Positions 34,375 through 42,602 of a stretch of 64,000 nt of DNA are shown here, piece after piece. The notes beneath the pieces are model-generated. The model was not told the DNA's origin. It made no database searches and saw only the letters and a program-made list of their open reading frames with translations. This DNA comes from Planctomycetota bacterium (GTDB lineage Bacteria > Planctomycetota > UBA8742 > UBA2392), in assembly GCA_019636195.1 (NCBI GenBank), contig JAHBYA010000001.1, positions 372,172 through 436,171 of the forward strand, written 5' to 3'. Each line of letters opens with the position of its first letter. Within the stretch, counting starts at the first letter, position 1. Made by a program: the position numbers and the translations under genes.

Positions 34375-35973
34375 TCAAATCGTTGCGCGACCGTCCTTCA
34401 CCTGCGTGTGCTTCTGTGCCAGCGCGGGGTCGGGGTCGGGATAGTCGGTGCGGTAGTGCACGCCGCGCGACTCTTTGCGCAGCAGCGCGCTTTCCGCCAT
34501 TGCCGTCGCGACCTCCAGCATGTCTTCCAGCTGCCACTCGCTGGGGAAACGCCGCTCCTGCTCGCGGATCATGCGTTGCCAGCCTCTCAGCTGGCGCAGC
34601 AACTCAAGCATGCCGCGCTCTTCGCGCTCAACGCCCATCCAGCGCCACATGGCGCCCTTGACCGAGTTGATCAGGTCCCACACGTCTATCCGCCGCGTGT
34701 CGCGCATCGGCCGCTCACTGACAATCTGCGGGTGGCTGCCCGCGCCCCCGCGGCGGCTGGCCGCCAGCTTGCCCGCGCGTTCGCCGCACACCAGCCCCTC
34801 AAGCAGGCTGTTGCTGGCGAGGCGGTTTGCGCCGTGCAGGCCGGTGCTGGTGACCTCGCCGACCGCCAGCAGGCCGTTGATGCTGGTCTGGCCATCGAGA
34901 TCCGCGTGCACGCCGCCGATCATGTAGTGCGGGCCGGGGCGCACCGGGACCCATGACCTTGACGTGTCAATACCGGCGTCGTCGCACGCCTGCATGAAGG
35001 TCGGAAACTTGACGCGCAACTCGGCCTGGTCCAGGTGCGTCACGTCAAGAAAGGCCGCCGCGTCGCCCGTGCGCCGCAGCTCGCGGCCGATCTCCCGGCT
35101 TACCACGTCGCGCGGCGCAAGCTCGGCCAGTTCATGCTTGCCGACCATGAAGCGCTCGCCCATTGAGTTGCGCAAGAACGCGCCGTGGCCGCGCAGCGCC
35201 TCGGTGATCAGTTTGCGCTCAAGCCCCGCGACGTACAGCAGCGTCGGGTGAAACTGCACCATTTCCATGTCGCGCAAGACGGCGCCGGCGCGCAATGCCA
35301 TCGCGTGGCCATCGGCAGTGGCAACCGCGGGGTTGCTGCTCTCGCGGTACAGTTGCCCCGCGCCGCCGCTGGCCAGCACTGTGGTGGTGGCCCACACCAC
35401 GTGCGGCTCGTTGTGGCGCATCATGATCGCGCCGACGCACGCGCCTTCGTGCGTCAGCAGGTCCAGGACAAACGTGTTTTTGTACGCGCGCAGGCCCGGC
35501 GTTTCGCGGCACGCCGACAGCAACGCGCGCGTGACCTCCGCGCCTGTGGCATCGCCGCCCGCGTGCAGGATGCGCCGCCCCGAGTGCCCGCCCTCGCGCC
35601 CGAGGTCGATTTCACCGACCTCGTTGCTGTCGAACTTCGCGCCGCAGGATTTCAAAAAGTCCACGGCATGCGGCGCGGCCTCAACAATCGCGCGCACGAC
35701 CGCCTCGTCGCACAAGCCGTCGCCCGCCGTCAACGTGTCTTTCACATGGGCGTCAAAGGTGTCGTCGCCGGCCACCACCGCGGCGATGCCGCCCTTGGCG
35801 GCGCTGGTGTTGCTGTCTTCCAGCGCGGCCTTGTTGACCATCAGCGTCGCACAGCCCCCGCGCGCGGCGTGCAAGGCCGCCGTCAAGCCCGCCACGCCGG
35901 TGCCGATCACCAGCACATCCACCGTTTCCTGGGACAGGCGCTTGGTATCAAAGGAAGTGAGGTAGCGATCCAT
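34375..35973 (-). CDS. nadB: L-aspartate oxidase
   Basis: FAD enzyme converting L-aspartate to iminoaspartate for NAD synthesis. 532 residues from the ATG at 35973. The FAD site VLVIGTGVAGLTAALHAAR is at about residues 20-38. SNTSAAKGGIAAV and the catalytic-site block GREGGHSGRRILHAGGDATG identify NadB over the related succinate dehydrogenase subunit. RPGPHYMIGGVHADLDG and GLHGANRLASNSLLEGLVCG are also present. No nadA or nadC is in the window. It follows serS with a 60-base gap that holds degenerate short repeats. Confidence 0.96.
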   Translation of the reverse strand: MDRYLTSFDTKRLSQETVDVLVIGTGVAGLTAALHAARGGCATLMVNKAALEDSNTSAAKGGIAAVVAGDDTFDAHVKDTLTAGDGLCDEAVVRAIVEAAPHAVDFLKSCGAKFDSNEVGEIDLGREGGHSGRRILHAGGDATGAEVTRALLSACRETPGLRAYKNTFVLDLLTHEGACVGAIMMRHNEPHVVWATTTVLASGGAGQLYRESSNPAVATADGHAMALRAGAVLRDMEMVQFHPTLLYVAGLERKLITEALRGHGAFLRNSMGERFMVGKHELAELAPRDVVSREIGRELRRTGDAAAFLDVTHLDQAELRVKFPTFMQACDDAGIDTSRSWVPVRPGPHYMIGGVHADLDGQTSINGLLAVGEVTSTGLHGANRLASNSLLEGLVCGERAGKLAASRRGGAGSHPQIVSERPMRDTRRIDVWDLINSVKGAMWRWMGVEREERGMLELLRQLRGWQRMIREQERRFPSEWQLEDMLEVATAMAESALLRKESRGVHYRTDYPDPDPALAQKHTQVKDGRATI

Positions 35974-36032
35974 GACAGTTCCGGGTTCCGAGTCACCTGT
36001 CTTCTGACACGGGACTCGGCACCTGAGACTCC

Positions 36033-37358
36033 CTACAGCCACTCATTGCCATAGTATGGCTTCAGCGCGTCGGGGATGCGCACTTTGCCGTCCGCATTCT
36101 GGTTGTTTTCGATGATCGCGATCATGGTGCGCGGGCACGCCAGCCCGCTGCCATTGAGCGTATGCGCCAACCGTGTGCCGCTATCCTTGCCCTTTACGCG
36201 GATCTTTGCGCGGCGCGCTTGAAAGTCCGAAAAGTGGCTGCAACTGCTGGCTTCAAGCCATTTGCCCACGCCCGCCGCCCATACCTCAAGGTCGTAGCAG
36301 CGCGCGGCGCCAAAGCCGATGTCGGCTGTGCAGAGTTCCAGCCGCCGGTACGGCAACTCAAGTCTTTCAAGCACAGTTTCGGCGCAACGCGTAAGCGCCT
36401 CATGCTCGGCCTCGGCCTGCTCGGGCGTGGTGACGACCATCAGTTCAACCTTGCTGAACTGGTGGACGCGCAAGATGCCGCGCGTGTCTTTACCCGCTGC
36501 GCCCGCCTCACGCCTGAAGCACGGGGTAAACGCGCAGTAACGTATGGGCGTGCTTTCGTCGGGCAGGATTTCGCCCGCGTGCACGCTGGTCAGCGGGACT
36601 TCCGCCGTCGGAATCATGAACAGGTCGTCGCGCGCATCGGTGCGGTACATTTCGTCGATGAACTTGGGCAACTGGCCGCTGTTGCGCAACGTTTCTTCGC
36701 GCACCATGAAGGGCGTCCAGCACTCGGTGTAGCCGTGTTCGCGCGTGTGCAGGTCAAGAAAGAAGTTGATCAGCGCGCGCTCAAGCCGCGCCAGTTTGCC
36801 GCGAAAGAACGGAAAGCCGCTGCCGCTGATCCGCCCGCCGACTTCCATGTCAAAGCCCTGCCCAGCCAGCAAGTCCCAGTGGGCCTTGGGCGTGAAGGTA
36901 AACTGCGGCTTTGTCCCCCACTCCTTGCGCGTGATGTTGTCGGCTTCGCTGGCGCCGACGGGCGTCTTGCTGCTCGGCAAGTTGGGCACGTACAGCAGGC
37001 TGCCCTCGATCTGCTGCATCAGCTCGTCGGCCTGCCTTTGCGTTGCCGCCTGCTTGTCGCCGAGCGCGGCGAGCGCGACCTTGGCGGCATCGGGGGTTGC
37101 GGGCGTTTCGCCCAGCGCGTCGATCAAGTCTTTCGGGGCAGGGGCTTGCGGGTTCTTCTTGCTGGCGCCCATCCATGGGCCGAAGGCCTTGCTGGCCTTA
37201 TTCAGCGCGGCTTGCAGGTTGTCGGCGGCGAACTTGATTTCTCGCCACTTGGCGTCCAGTACCAGCGCTTCGTCAATCACGCCGCCGTCAACGCCGCGCG
37301 TGGCTAGTCGCCGCTTGGCCTCGTCGGGGTTGTCGCGGATGTACTTGATGTCCAGCAT
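36033..37358 (-). CDS. serS: Seryl-tRNA synthetase
   Basis: 441 residues. The N-terminal coiled-coil tRNA-binding arm starts MLDIKYIRDNPDEAKRRLAT. The class II core contains motif 2 (FTPCFRREAGAAGKDTRGILRVHQFSKVEL) and motif 3 (NGSGLACPRTMIAIIENNQ). TAEVPLTSVHAGEIL binds serine and ATP. The arm carries an Ala/Pro-rich stretch of about 40 residues (SKKNPQAPAPKDLIDALGET ...) where the family usually has a shorter helical turn. It is upstream of nadB on the same strand. Confidence 0.96.
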   Translation of the reverse strand: MLDIKYIRDNPDEAKRRLATRGVDGGVIDEALVLDAKWREIKFAADNLQAALNKASKAFGPWMGASKKNPQAPAPKDLIDALGETPATPDAAKVALAALGDKQAATQRQADELMQQIEGSLLYVPNLPSSKTPVGASEADNITRKEWGTKPQFTFTPKAHWDLLAGQGFDMEVGGRISGSGFPFFRGKLARLERALINFFLDLHTREHGYTECWTPFMVREETLRNSGQLPKFIDEMYRTDARDDLFMIPTAEVPLTSVHAGEILPDESTPIRYCAFTPCFRREAGAAGKDTRGILRVHQFSKVELMVVTTPEQAEAEHEALTRCAETVLERLELPYRRLELCTADIGFGAARCYDLEVWAAGVGKWLEASSCSHFSDFQARRAKIRVKGKDSGTRLAHTLNGSGLACPRTMIAIIENNQNADGKVRIPDALKPYYGNEWL

Positions 37359-37402
37359 CAGGGCCTCAGTTTCAAACGAGCCTGTGTTGCGCCGGTATAT
37401 GG

Positions 37403-37492
37403 CAACAGGAGCCCGGAGCGCAAGCGACGGGTTTCGGCCCAGTTCGCCGACAGCTCATACCGGTCGCTTGCACTCCCGGCTCGTGTTTCCTG
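37403..37492. repeat. Inverted pair of the GGAGCCCGGAGCGCAAGCGACGGG repeat
   Basis: A direct copy (caacaggagcccggagcgca...) at 37403-37431 faces an inverted copy at 37461-37492, which in reverse complement reads gcaggaaacacgagccggga.... The arms could pair. It fills the gap between the amidohydrolase stop and the serS start. Further copies are at 33248 and 34331. Confidence 0.75.
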
Positions 37493-38785
37493 CTAGATTG
37501 CCCGCGCCACCAGCTGCCCCTGGCTGAAGCTTGCCAGCAGCCTTGGCGGCTTGCCCAGCCACAAGTTCAGCATCTGCTCCAGCCCCGTGTCAGCCGGCAG
37601 CTCCCAGATTGCAAGGTCCGCCACGTTGTCCGCCGCGTCAAAGATCGCGCGGCCGTTGATTGTGGCCATGCGCAGCAGCTCGGTGCGCGGCGCGTCGGGC
37701 TGGGCCTGCACAGCCGCCTGCATCTCGCCCCACATGTCCAGGCCGTCGTTGCTGGCAAGGCTGTCGGTCCCGAGCACAAGGTTGGCGCCGGTTTCAAAGT
37801 ACTCGTGCAGCGGCCAGGGCTCGTGGCCGAAGTACGCGTGGCTGCGCGGGCACCAGCAGATCGTGGGCTTGATCGCGGCCACAAGGTCCAGGTCGTTGCC
37901 GGCTGGGTAGTTGCAGTGCACCAGCACAAGCCGCGGCCCGGACTCGCCCAGCCACGGCGCCAGCCAGTCGCCCAGCAACAGCTCAATCGGTGTGGTGCCG
38001 TGCCCGGCAAAGCCCGGCCACGCGCCGAACTGGCGCATCAGGTCGGCAATCGGGCCGGTGGCGGTGCGCACGAAATCAAGCTCGGCGGGCGTCTCCGAGA
38101 CGTGGGTCGTCATCACGCGGCCTTCGCCGTAGGCGCGGCCGTACGCAAGCTGGTACAGCTCGCGGCCGGTGGTGTAGGGCGCGTGCGGCGAGTAGCCGAA
38201 GTCAACGCCTGCAAGCGCCGCGGGCGCGGTTGCGCCGCCGGCGTCGGCGCCCAGCCGGTCAGTTTCAAGCCGGAACTTGCGGCGCACCACTTCATCGGCG
38301 GCGCGCATTTGCGCCTCGGCCTGCGCGGCGTCCCATTGCAGCACTTCCAGCGCGACCACGCCGCGCAGGCCGTGGCGGGCAATGGCTTCAGCGGACAGGC
38401 CGCCCACGCTGATGTCGATGATCGCGGTGGTGCCCGTGGCAGCCGCCATGCGGCAGGCGTCGTCGATGCCGGCGTCGATAATCGGGGCCGGCACCTGCCG
38501 CCCGGCAATGATCGCGCGCGCCCAGTCGGTAAACGCCAGCCCGCGCGGCACCTGGCGATGAAGGTGCGAAAGATCAAGGTGCGCGTGGGCGTTGACGAAA
38601 CCGGGCAGGCACACGGCGTCGCCCAGATCAAGCGTTTGCGCGGCAAGGCCGCTCAAGCCGCCGCTGACCTCGCCGCCGACAATGACTTCGGCGACGTGGC
38701 CCTGCGACAACAGCAGGATCACGTCGCGCGAAAGCTCAAACGTGACGGGATCAAGGTAGTGGCTGACGCGAACGGCATAGTCCAT
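37493..38785 (-). CDS. Amidohydrolase-superfamily deaminase/chlorohydrolase-like protein
   Basis: 430 residues. Metal and active-site motifs are present in order: PGFVNAHAHLDLSHL (HxH), YSPHAPYT, MTTHVSETPAEL, LVLVHCNY and LVLGTDSLASN with the conserved Asp. The pattern matches the subfamily with S-adenosylhomocysteine/methylthioadenosine deaminases, aminofutalosine deaminase and triazine hydrolases. Aminofutalosine deaminase (menaquinone) is an attractive candidate, but no mqn gene is near, so the substrate is left open. It is downstream of ribBA by 45 bases on the same strand. Confidence 0.85.
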   Translation of the reverse strand: MDYAVRVSHYLDPVTFELSRDVILLLSQGHVAEVIVGGEVSGGLSGLAAQTLDLGDAVCLPGFVNAHAHLDLSHLHRQVPRGLAFTDWARAIIAGRQVPAPIIDAGIDDACRMAAATGTTAIIDISVGGLSAEAIARHGLRGVVALEVLQWDAAQAEAQMRAADEVVRRKFRLETDRLGADAGGATAPAALAGVDFGYSPHAPYTTGRELYQLAYGRAYGEGRVMTTHVSETPAELDFVRTATGPIADLMRQFGAWPGFAGHGTTPIELLLGDWLAPWLGESGPRLVLVHCNYPAGNDLDLVAAIKPTICWCPRSHAYFGHEPWPLHEYFETGANLVLGTDSLASNDGLDMWGEMQAAVQAQPDAPRTELLRMATINGRAIFDAADNVADLAIWELPADTGLEQMLNLWLGKPPRLLASFSQGQLVARAI

Positions 38786-38829
38786 GACGGCGGTTTACCG
38801 CCAAAGCACAGAAGCGCCAATGGGCCGGG

Positions 38830-40104
38830 TTACTCTATCCCGCGGTCTTTGCGGGTCTTTTTGTGTCGGCCTGAGTCTTTGGGCAGTTGCAGGATGTGCC
38901 CGAGCTTGTCGCGCTTGGTGGCCATGTAGTAGTTGTTCTCTTCGTTGGGCGGCATTTCCAGCGGCACGCGCTCGACAATCTCCATGCCGTAGGCGCTGAT
39001 CGCGCTGCGCTTGCTTGGGTTGTTCGTGAGCAACTTGAGTTTGCGCACGCCCAGATCCATCAGTATCTGGCAGCCCGTGCCGTACTCGCGCTTGTCGGCT
39101 TTGTGGCCCAGCCGCTCGTTGGCTTCCACCGTGTCATAGCCTTCATCCTGCAGCGCGTAGGCTTTGATCTTTTCGGCCAAGCCGATGCCGCGGCCTTCCT
39201 GCCTTAGATACACAATCACGCCCTGGCCGGCCGCCTGCACAGCCTGCATCGCCGCATGCAGCTGATTGCCGCAATCGCAACGCTGTGAACCAAAGACGTC
39301 GCCGGTCAAACACTCACTGTGTACGCGCACCAGCACCGGCTGGTCGTAGGTCACGTCGGCTGGGCGCAGGTCGCTGGGCAGCACGTTGTGGCAAAGGGCC
39401 ACGTGTTCTTTGCCGTCGGCCAGCGAGTGATACAGGTAGATGTCAAAATAGCCGGCAAACGTGGGCATGCGCGCCGCGGAAACGCGCTTGATGATGCGCT
39501 CGTGTTGCAGGCGATACCGCACAAGATCGGCGACGCTGCAAATCTTGATACCGTGCCTGGCCGCGAACTTTTCAAGGTCCGGCATGCGCGCCATGGTGCC
39601 GTCGTCGTTCATGATCTCGCAGATCACAGCCGCCGGCTTCAAGCCTGCCAGCCGGCACAGGTCAACGCTGCCTTCTGTCTGGCCGTTGCGCACCAGCACG
39701 CCGCCGTCACGGGCGCGCAGGGGAAACACATGGCCCGGCCGCACCAGATCGCGCGGTTTGGCGTCGTCGGCAATGGCGGTAAGGATGGTGCGTGCGCGGT
39801 CAGCGGCGCTGATGCCGGTGGTGACGCCCTCACGCGCTTCAATGCTGACGGTGAACGCCGTGCCCAAAGGCGCCTCGTTGCGTGTGGCCATGGGCGGCAG
39901 GTCAACCTTGTCGGCCAGCTCGTTGGTCAGGCTGAGGCAGATGAGTCCGCGGGCCTCCTTGGCCATGAAATTGACGCCCGCAGGCGTGATTTTTTCCGCG
40001 GCGACAACGATGTCGCCCTCGTTTTCGCGGTTTTCGTCGTCAACAAGGATGATCGGCTTGCCGGCACGCAGGTCGTCAAGCACGTCTGTGATCGGGGTCA
40101 GCAT
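38830..40104 (-). CDS. ribBA: Bifunctional DHBP synthase / GTP cyclohydrolase II
   Basis: Makes both riboflavin precursors, 3,4-dihydroxy-2-butanone 4-phosphate and the GTP-derived pyrimidine. 424 residues. The N-terminal RibB half has ILVDDENRENEGDIVVAAE, RPGHVFPLRA and GQTEGSVDL. The C-terminal RibA half has LVRVHSECLTGDVFGSQRCDCG with the zinc cysteines, YLRQEGRGIGL and LLTNNPSK. The ATG at 40104 is the start just ahead of the conserved region. No FMN riboswitch motif was seen in the 220-base region upstream. The tail is Lys/Arg-rich (RHKKTRKDRGIE). Confidence 0.97.
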   Translation of the reverse strand: MLTPITDVLDDLRAGKPIILVDDENRENEGDIVVAAEKITPAGVNFMAKEARGLICLSLTNELADKVDLPPMATRNEAPLGTAFTVSIEAREGVTTGISAADRARTILTAIADDAKPRDLVRPGHVFPLRARDGGVLVRNGQTEGSVDLCRLAGLKPAAVICEIMNDDGTMARMPDLEKFAARHGIKICSVADLVRYRLQHERIIKRVSAARMPTFAGYFDIYLYHSLADGKEHVALCHNVLPSDLRPADVTYDQPVLVRVHSECLTGDVFGSQRCDCGNQLHAAMQAVQAAGQGVIVYLRQEGRGIGLAEKIKAYALQDEGYDTVEANERLGHKADKREYGTGCQILMDLGVRKLKLLTNNPSKRSAISAYGMEIVERVPLEMPPNEENNYYMATKRDKLGHILQLPKDSGRHKKTRKDRGIE

Positions 40105-40328
40105 GGCGCGACTATAGCAATCGCAGGCTTGCGGGCAGCAGGCGGGCGGCGTGGGCACGCGCCTTAAACCTGCCGATTGACAGCACGCCCTAATGTAACG
40201 AAAGTGCCGCCTTCACCCTGCGCAGCGGCAGTACCGACCGGGGAGTCAGCGGTCGGCGCGACGCGTGAAGGGTCAAAGCGCGGGCGCACACCGGGGGGGT
40301 GTACGCCGGGCGCGCGTCGGGAAACGCA

Positions 40329-41537
40329 ATGCCCGCAGCAAAGATTGTCATGTTCACGGACGGCGTGTCGGAATCCAACCGGCTTGCCAAGGAAGTGCTG
40401 GAAGCGCACCACCTTTCGTGGACCGAGCGCAACATCAACAAGGACGCTGAGGCCAACGCGTTCATCCGCAAGCTGTGCGGCGCGGCGGTATCGCCTGTGC
40501 TGTACGTCAACGACGAATGGTACCCCGACCCCACCCAGGAAGAGATCGTTGAAGCCTGCGGCGTGCGCTTTGACCTTGAACGCCTTGAATCACGCGGCCA
40601 GACCATCTTTGACGTGATTGTCGTCGGCCTTGGCCCCGCGGGGCTTGCCGCCTGCCACGGCTGCCGGCTGGGCGGCCTGAGCGTGCTGGGCCTGGATGAA
40701 AACGAACCCGGCGGCCACCTGCTGAACCTGACCGACGTCGATGAGTACCTGGGCGTCGGCTTTGACGAGGCCGTGCCCGGCAGCGACATCGCCGCAAACT
40801 TTTCCGAGCACGCCCGCCATGTGGGCGCGGTGCTGATGCGCGGCAAGGTCAACAGCATCCGCATCCAGGGCGCCTTCAAGCGCGTGCACAGCAGCAGCGG
40901 CAACTACTGGGGCCGCGCGGTGATCATCGCTACCGGCGCCGCGCAGCGCGAGCTCAAGATCGACGGCGTTGAGCGCTTCCTGAACCGGGGCATCCGCTAC
41001 GGCGCGCAGGTGGACGCGCAGATTTACGCGGGCCGCCGCGTGTGCGTGATCGGCGGCGGCGACGAAGCCATGCACGCCGCCATCTTTCTTTCGCACCACG
41101 CGAAGTTCGTCACCGTGCTGTGCCCCGATGATGAACCCACCGGCGAGCCGCTGCTGGTGGAGCGCGCGAAGACCAACAAGGTGCGCATCATCCCCGGCGC
41201 CAAGGTCGTGGCCGTCAAGGGCGACGACGCGCTGGACAACGTCTTTTTTGTCGAAAAGGGCATCCCCGAAGAGCAGGGCCTGCCCACCGACGCCATGGTC
41301 GTCGCGTTGGGCCCGGCGCCCAAACAGCCGATCCCCGGCCTTGAGCGCATGCCGCAGGACAACGGCTACTTCGCGCACGGCGAAGGCGGCAAGACCATGT
41401 TCGGCGGCATTTACGTCGCCGGCGACTGCACGAACATTGAAACCCGCACGCTGATGAGCGTCGTCGCCAGCGGCAGCCTGTGCGCCAAGCGCCTGTGGCA
41501 ATGGCTTGCCAGCCACCCGCTGCCCAAGCTCAAGTAG
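40329..41537 (+). CDS. Thioredoxin-reductase-like flavoprotein with N-terminal glutaredoxin-like domain, redox Cys missing
   Basis: 402 residues. Residues 1-80 resemble glutaredoxin (KIVMFTDGVSESNRLAKEVL, cis-Pro region VSPVLYVND), but the CPYC active-site position reads Ser14-Glu-Ser-Asn17. Residues 90-400 are a thioredoxin-reductase fold with FAD motif VIVVGLGPAGLAA, NADPH motif VCVIGGGDEAM and C-terminal GIYVAGDCTN. At the position of the redox-active CATC the sequence is Tyr-Gly225-Ala-Gln-Val228-Asp, so the Cys pair is gone. It may be a ferredoxin/flavodoxin-NADP reductase-like or other oxidoreductase or a sensor. It converges with mnmA with a 3-base gap. Confidence 0.85.
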   Translation: MPAAKIVMFTDGVSESNRLAKEVLEAHHLSWTERNINKDAEANAFIRKLCGAAVSPVLYVNDEWYPDPTQEEIVEACGVRFDLERLESRGQTIFDVIVVGLGPAGLAACHGCRLGGLSVLGLDENEPGGHLLNLTDVDEYLGVGFDEAVPGSDIAANFSEHARHVGAVLMRGKVNSIRIQGAFKRVHSSSGNYWGRAVIIATGAAQRELKIDGVERFLNRGIRYGAQVDAQIYAGRRVCVIGGGDEAMHAAIFLSHHAKFVTVLCPDDEPTGEPLLVERAKTNKVRIIPGAKVVAVKGDDALDNVFFVEKGIPEEQGLPTDAMVVALGPAPKQPIPGLERMPQDNGYFAHGEGGKTMFGGIYVAGDCTNIETRTLMSVVASGSLCAKRLWQWLASHPLPKLK

Positions 41538-41540
41538 TCT

Positions 41541-42602
41541 TCAGTCAATCCAGCCGCCGCCCAGCACTTCGTCGCCGCTGTAAAACACCGCGCACTGGCC
41601 GGGCGACGCGCCCTTGATCGGCTCGTCAAAGTCAATGCGCACCCCGCCCTCTTGACCGGTCAAGGTTGCGGGCGCGCCGTCGTGCCGATAGCGCACCTTG
41701 ACTGTCGCGCGCAACGTTTGCCCGGTCGCAAGGCCTTCAACGCCGATCCAGTTGACGTTGCTTGCGGTGATCGTGCTGATCGCGAGCTCGCTTTCGTCCC
41801 CCACCACCACGGTGTTCGTTTCCGGCTCAAGGCGCACCACGTACCAGGGCTTGGGCGCGGCAATGCCCAGCCCGCGGCGCTGGCCGACGGTAAAGCCGGC
41901 CACGCCGCCGTGCTCGCCCAGCGTTTCGCCGCTGGTGGAAACTACCGGGCCCGGCTTCAGCGCATCAGGATCATGCTTTGCGACCACCGCGCGATAGTCG
42001 CCCTCGGGGACAAAGCAGATTTCCATGCTTTCGGGCTTGTCGCGGGTTTTGAGCCCGAACTCGCCGGCCAGCCCGCGCACTTGCGGCTTGGTCAACTCCC
42101 CCAGCGGGAACAGCGCATGCGCAAGCTGTTCCTGCTTAAGCCCGAACAGGTAGTAGCTCTGGTCCTTGGCGGCATCCACGCCGCGCAGCAGGCGCCAGCG
42201 GCCGTCGCGCTGCTGAACGCGCGCGTAATGGCCGGTGGCGACTTTTTCGGCGCCCACCATGCGCGCGTACTCAAGCAGCTTGCCGAACTTCAGGTCGGTG
42301 TTGCACACGGCGCAGGGGTTGGGCGTGCGCCCGCGCTTGTACTCGCTCACGAAGTACTCAATCACGCGCTCAAAGTCCTGCGCGAAGTTCAGCACATAAA
42401 AGCGCGCGCCAAGCTGCGCCGCCACGAAGCGCGCGTCGTTGCTGTCTTCAAGGCTGCAACAACCCTGCTTGTTGGCTTTGGCGGCTGTGCCCGCGGTAGC
42501 GCCGTTGCGCATGAACAGGCCGACAATCTCGTGGCCATCGCGCTTGAGCAGCGCGCCGGTCACGCTTGAGTCAACACCGCCGGACATGGCAACAAGAATC
42601 AT
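41541..42602 (-). CDS. mnmA: tRNA-specific 2-thiouridylase
   Basis: Thiolates U34 of tRNAs for Lys, Glu and Gln. 353 residues. The N-terminal PP-loop is LVAMSGGVDSSVTGALL. The catalytic cysteines lie in RTPNPCAVCNTDLKFG and MEICFVPEGDYR. KDQSYYLFGLKQEQL and the C-terminal GQRRGLGI block are typical. The LFMRNGATAGTAAKANKQGCCSLEDSNDAR loop (key residues GCCSLEDSNDAR) is longer than usual by a few residues, as in several Gram-negative groups. Its ATG overlaps the stop of the upstream membrane peptidase gene (ATGA). Confidence 0.96.
   Translation of the reverse strand: MILVAMSGGVDSSVTGALLKRDGHEIVGLFMRNGATAGTAAKANKQGCCSLEDSNDARFVAAQLGARFYVLNFAQDFERVIEYFVSEYKRGRTPNPCAVCNTDLKFGKLLEYARMVGAEKVATGHYARVQQRDGRWRLLRGVDAAKDQSYYLFGLKQEQLAHALFPLGELTKPQVRGLAGEFGLKTRDKPESMEICFVPEGDYRAVVAKHDPDALKPGPVVSTSGETLGEHGGVAGFTVGQRRGLGIAAPKPWYVVRLEPETNTVVVGDESELAISTITASNVNWIGVEGLATGQTLRATVKVRYRHDGAPATLTGQEGGVRIDFDEPIKGASPGQCAVFYSGDEVLGGGWID

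Noticed and set aside
40105..40328. An FMN riboswitch upstream of ribBA
   Set aside because: I looked for the conserved AGGGGCA..., GGUG and CCGAC-type junction elements in both orientations and did not find a convincing set.
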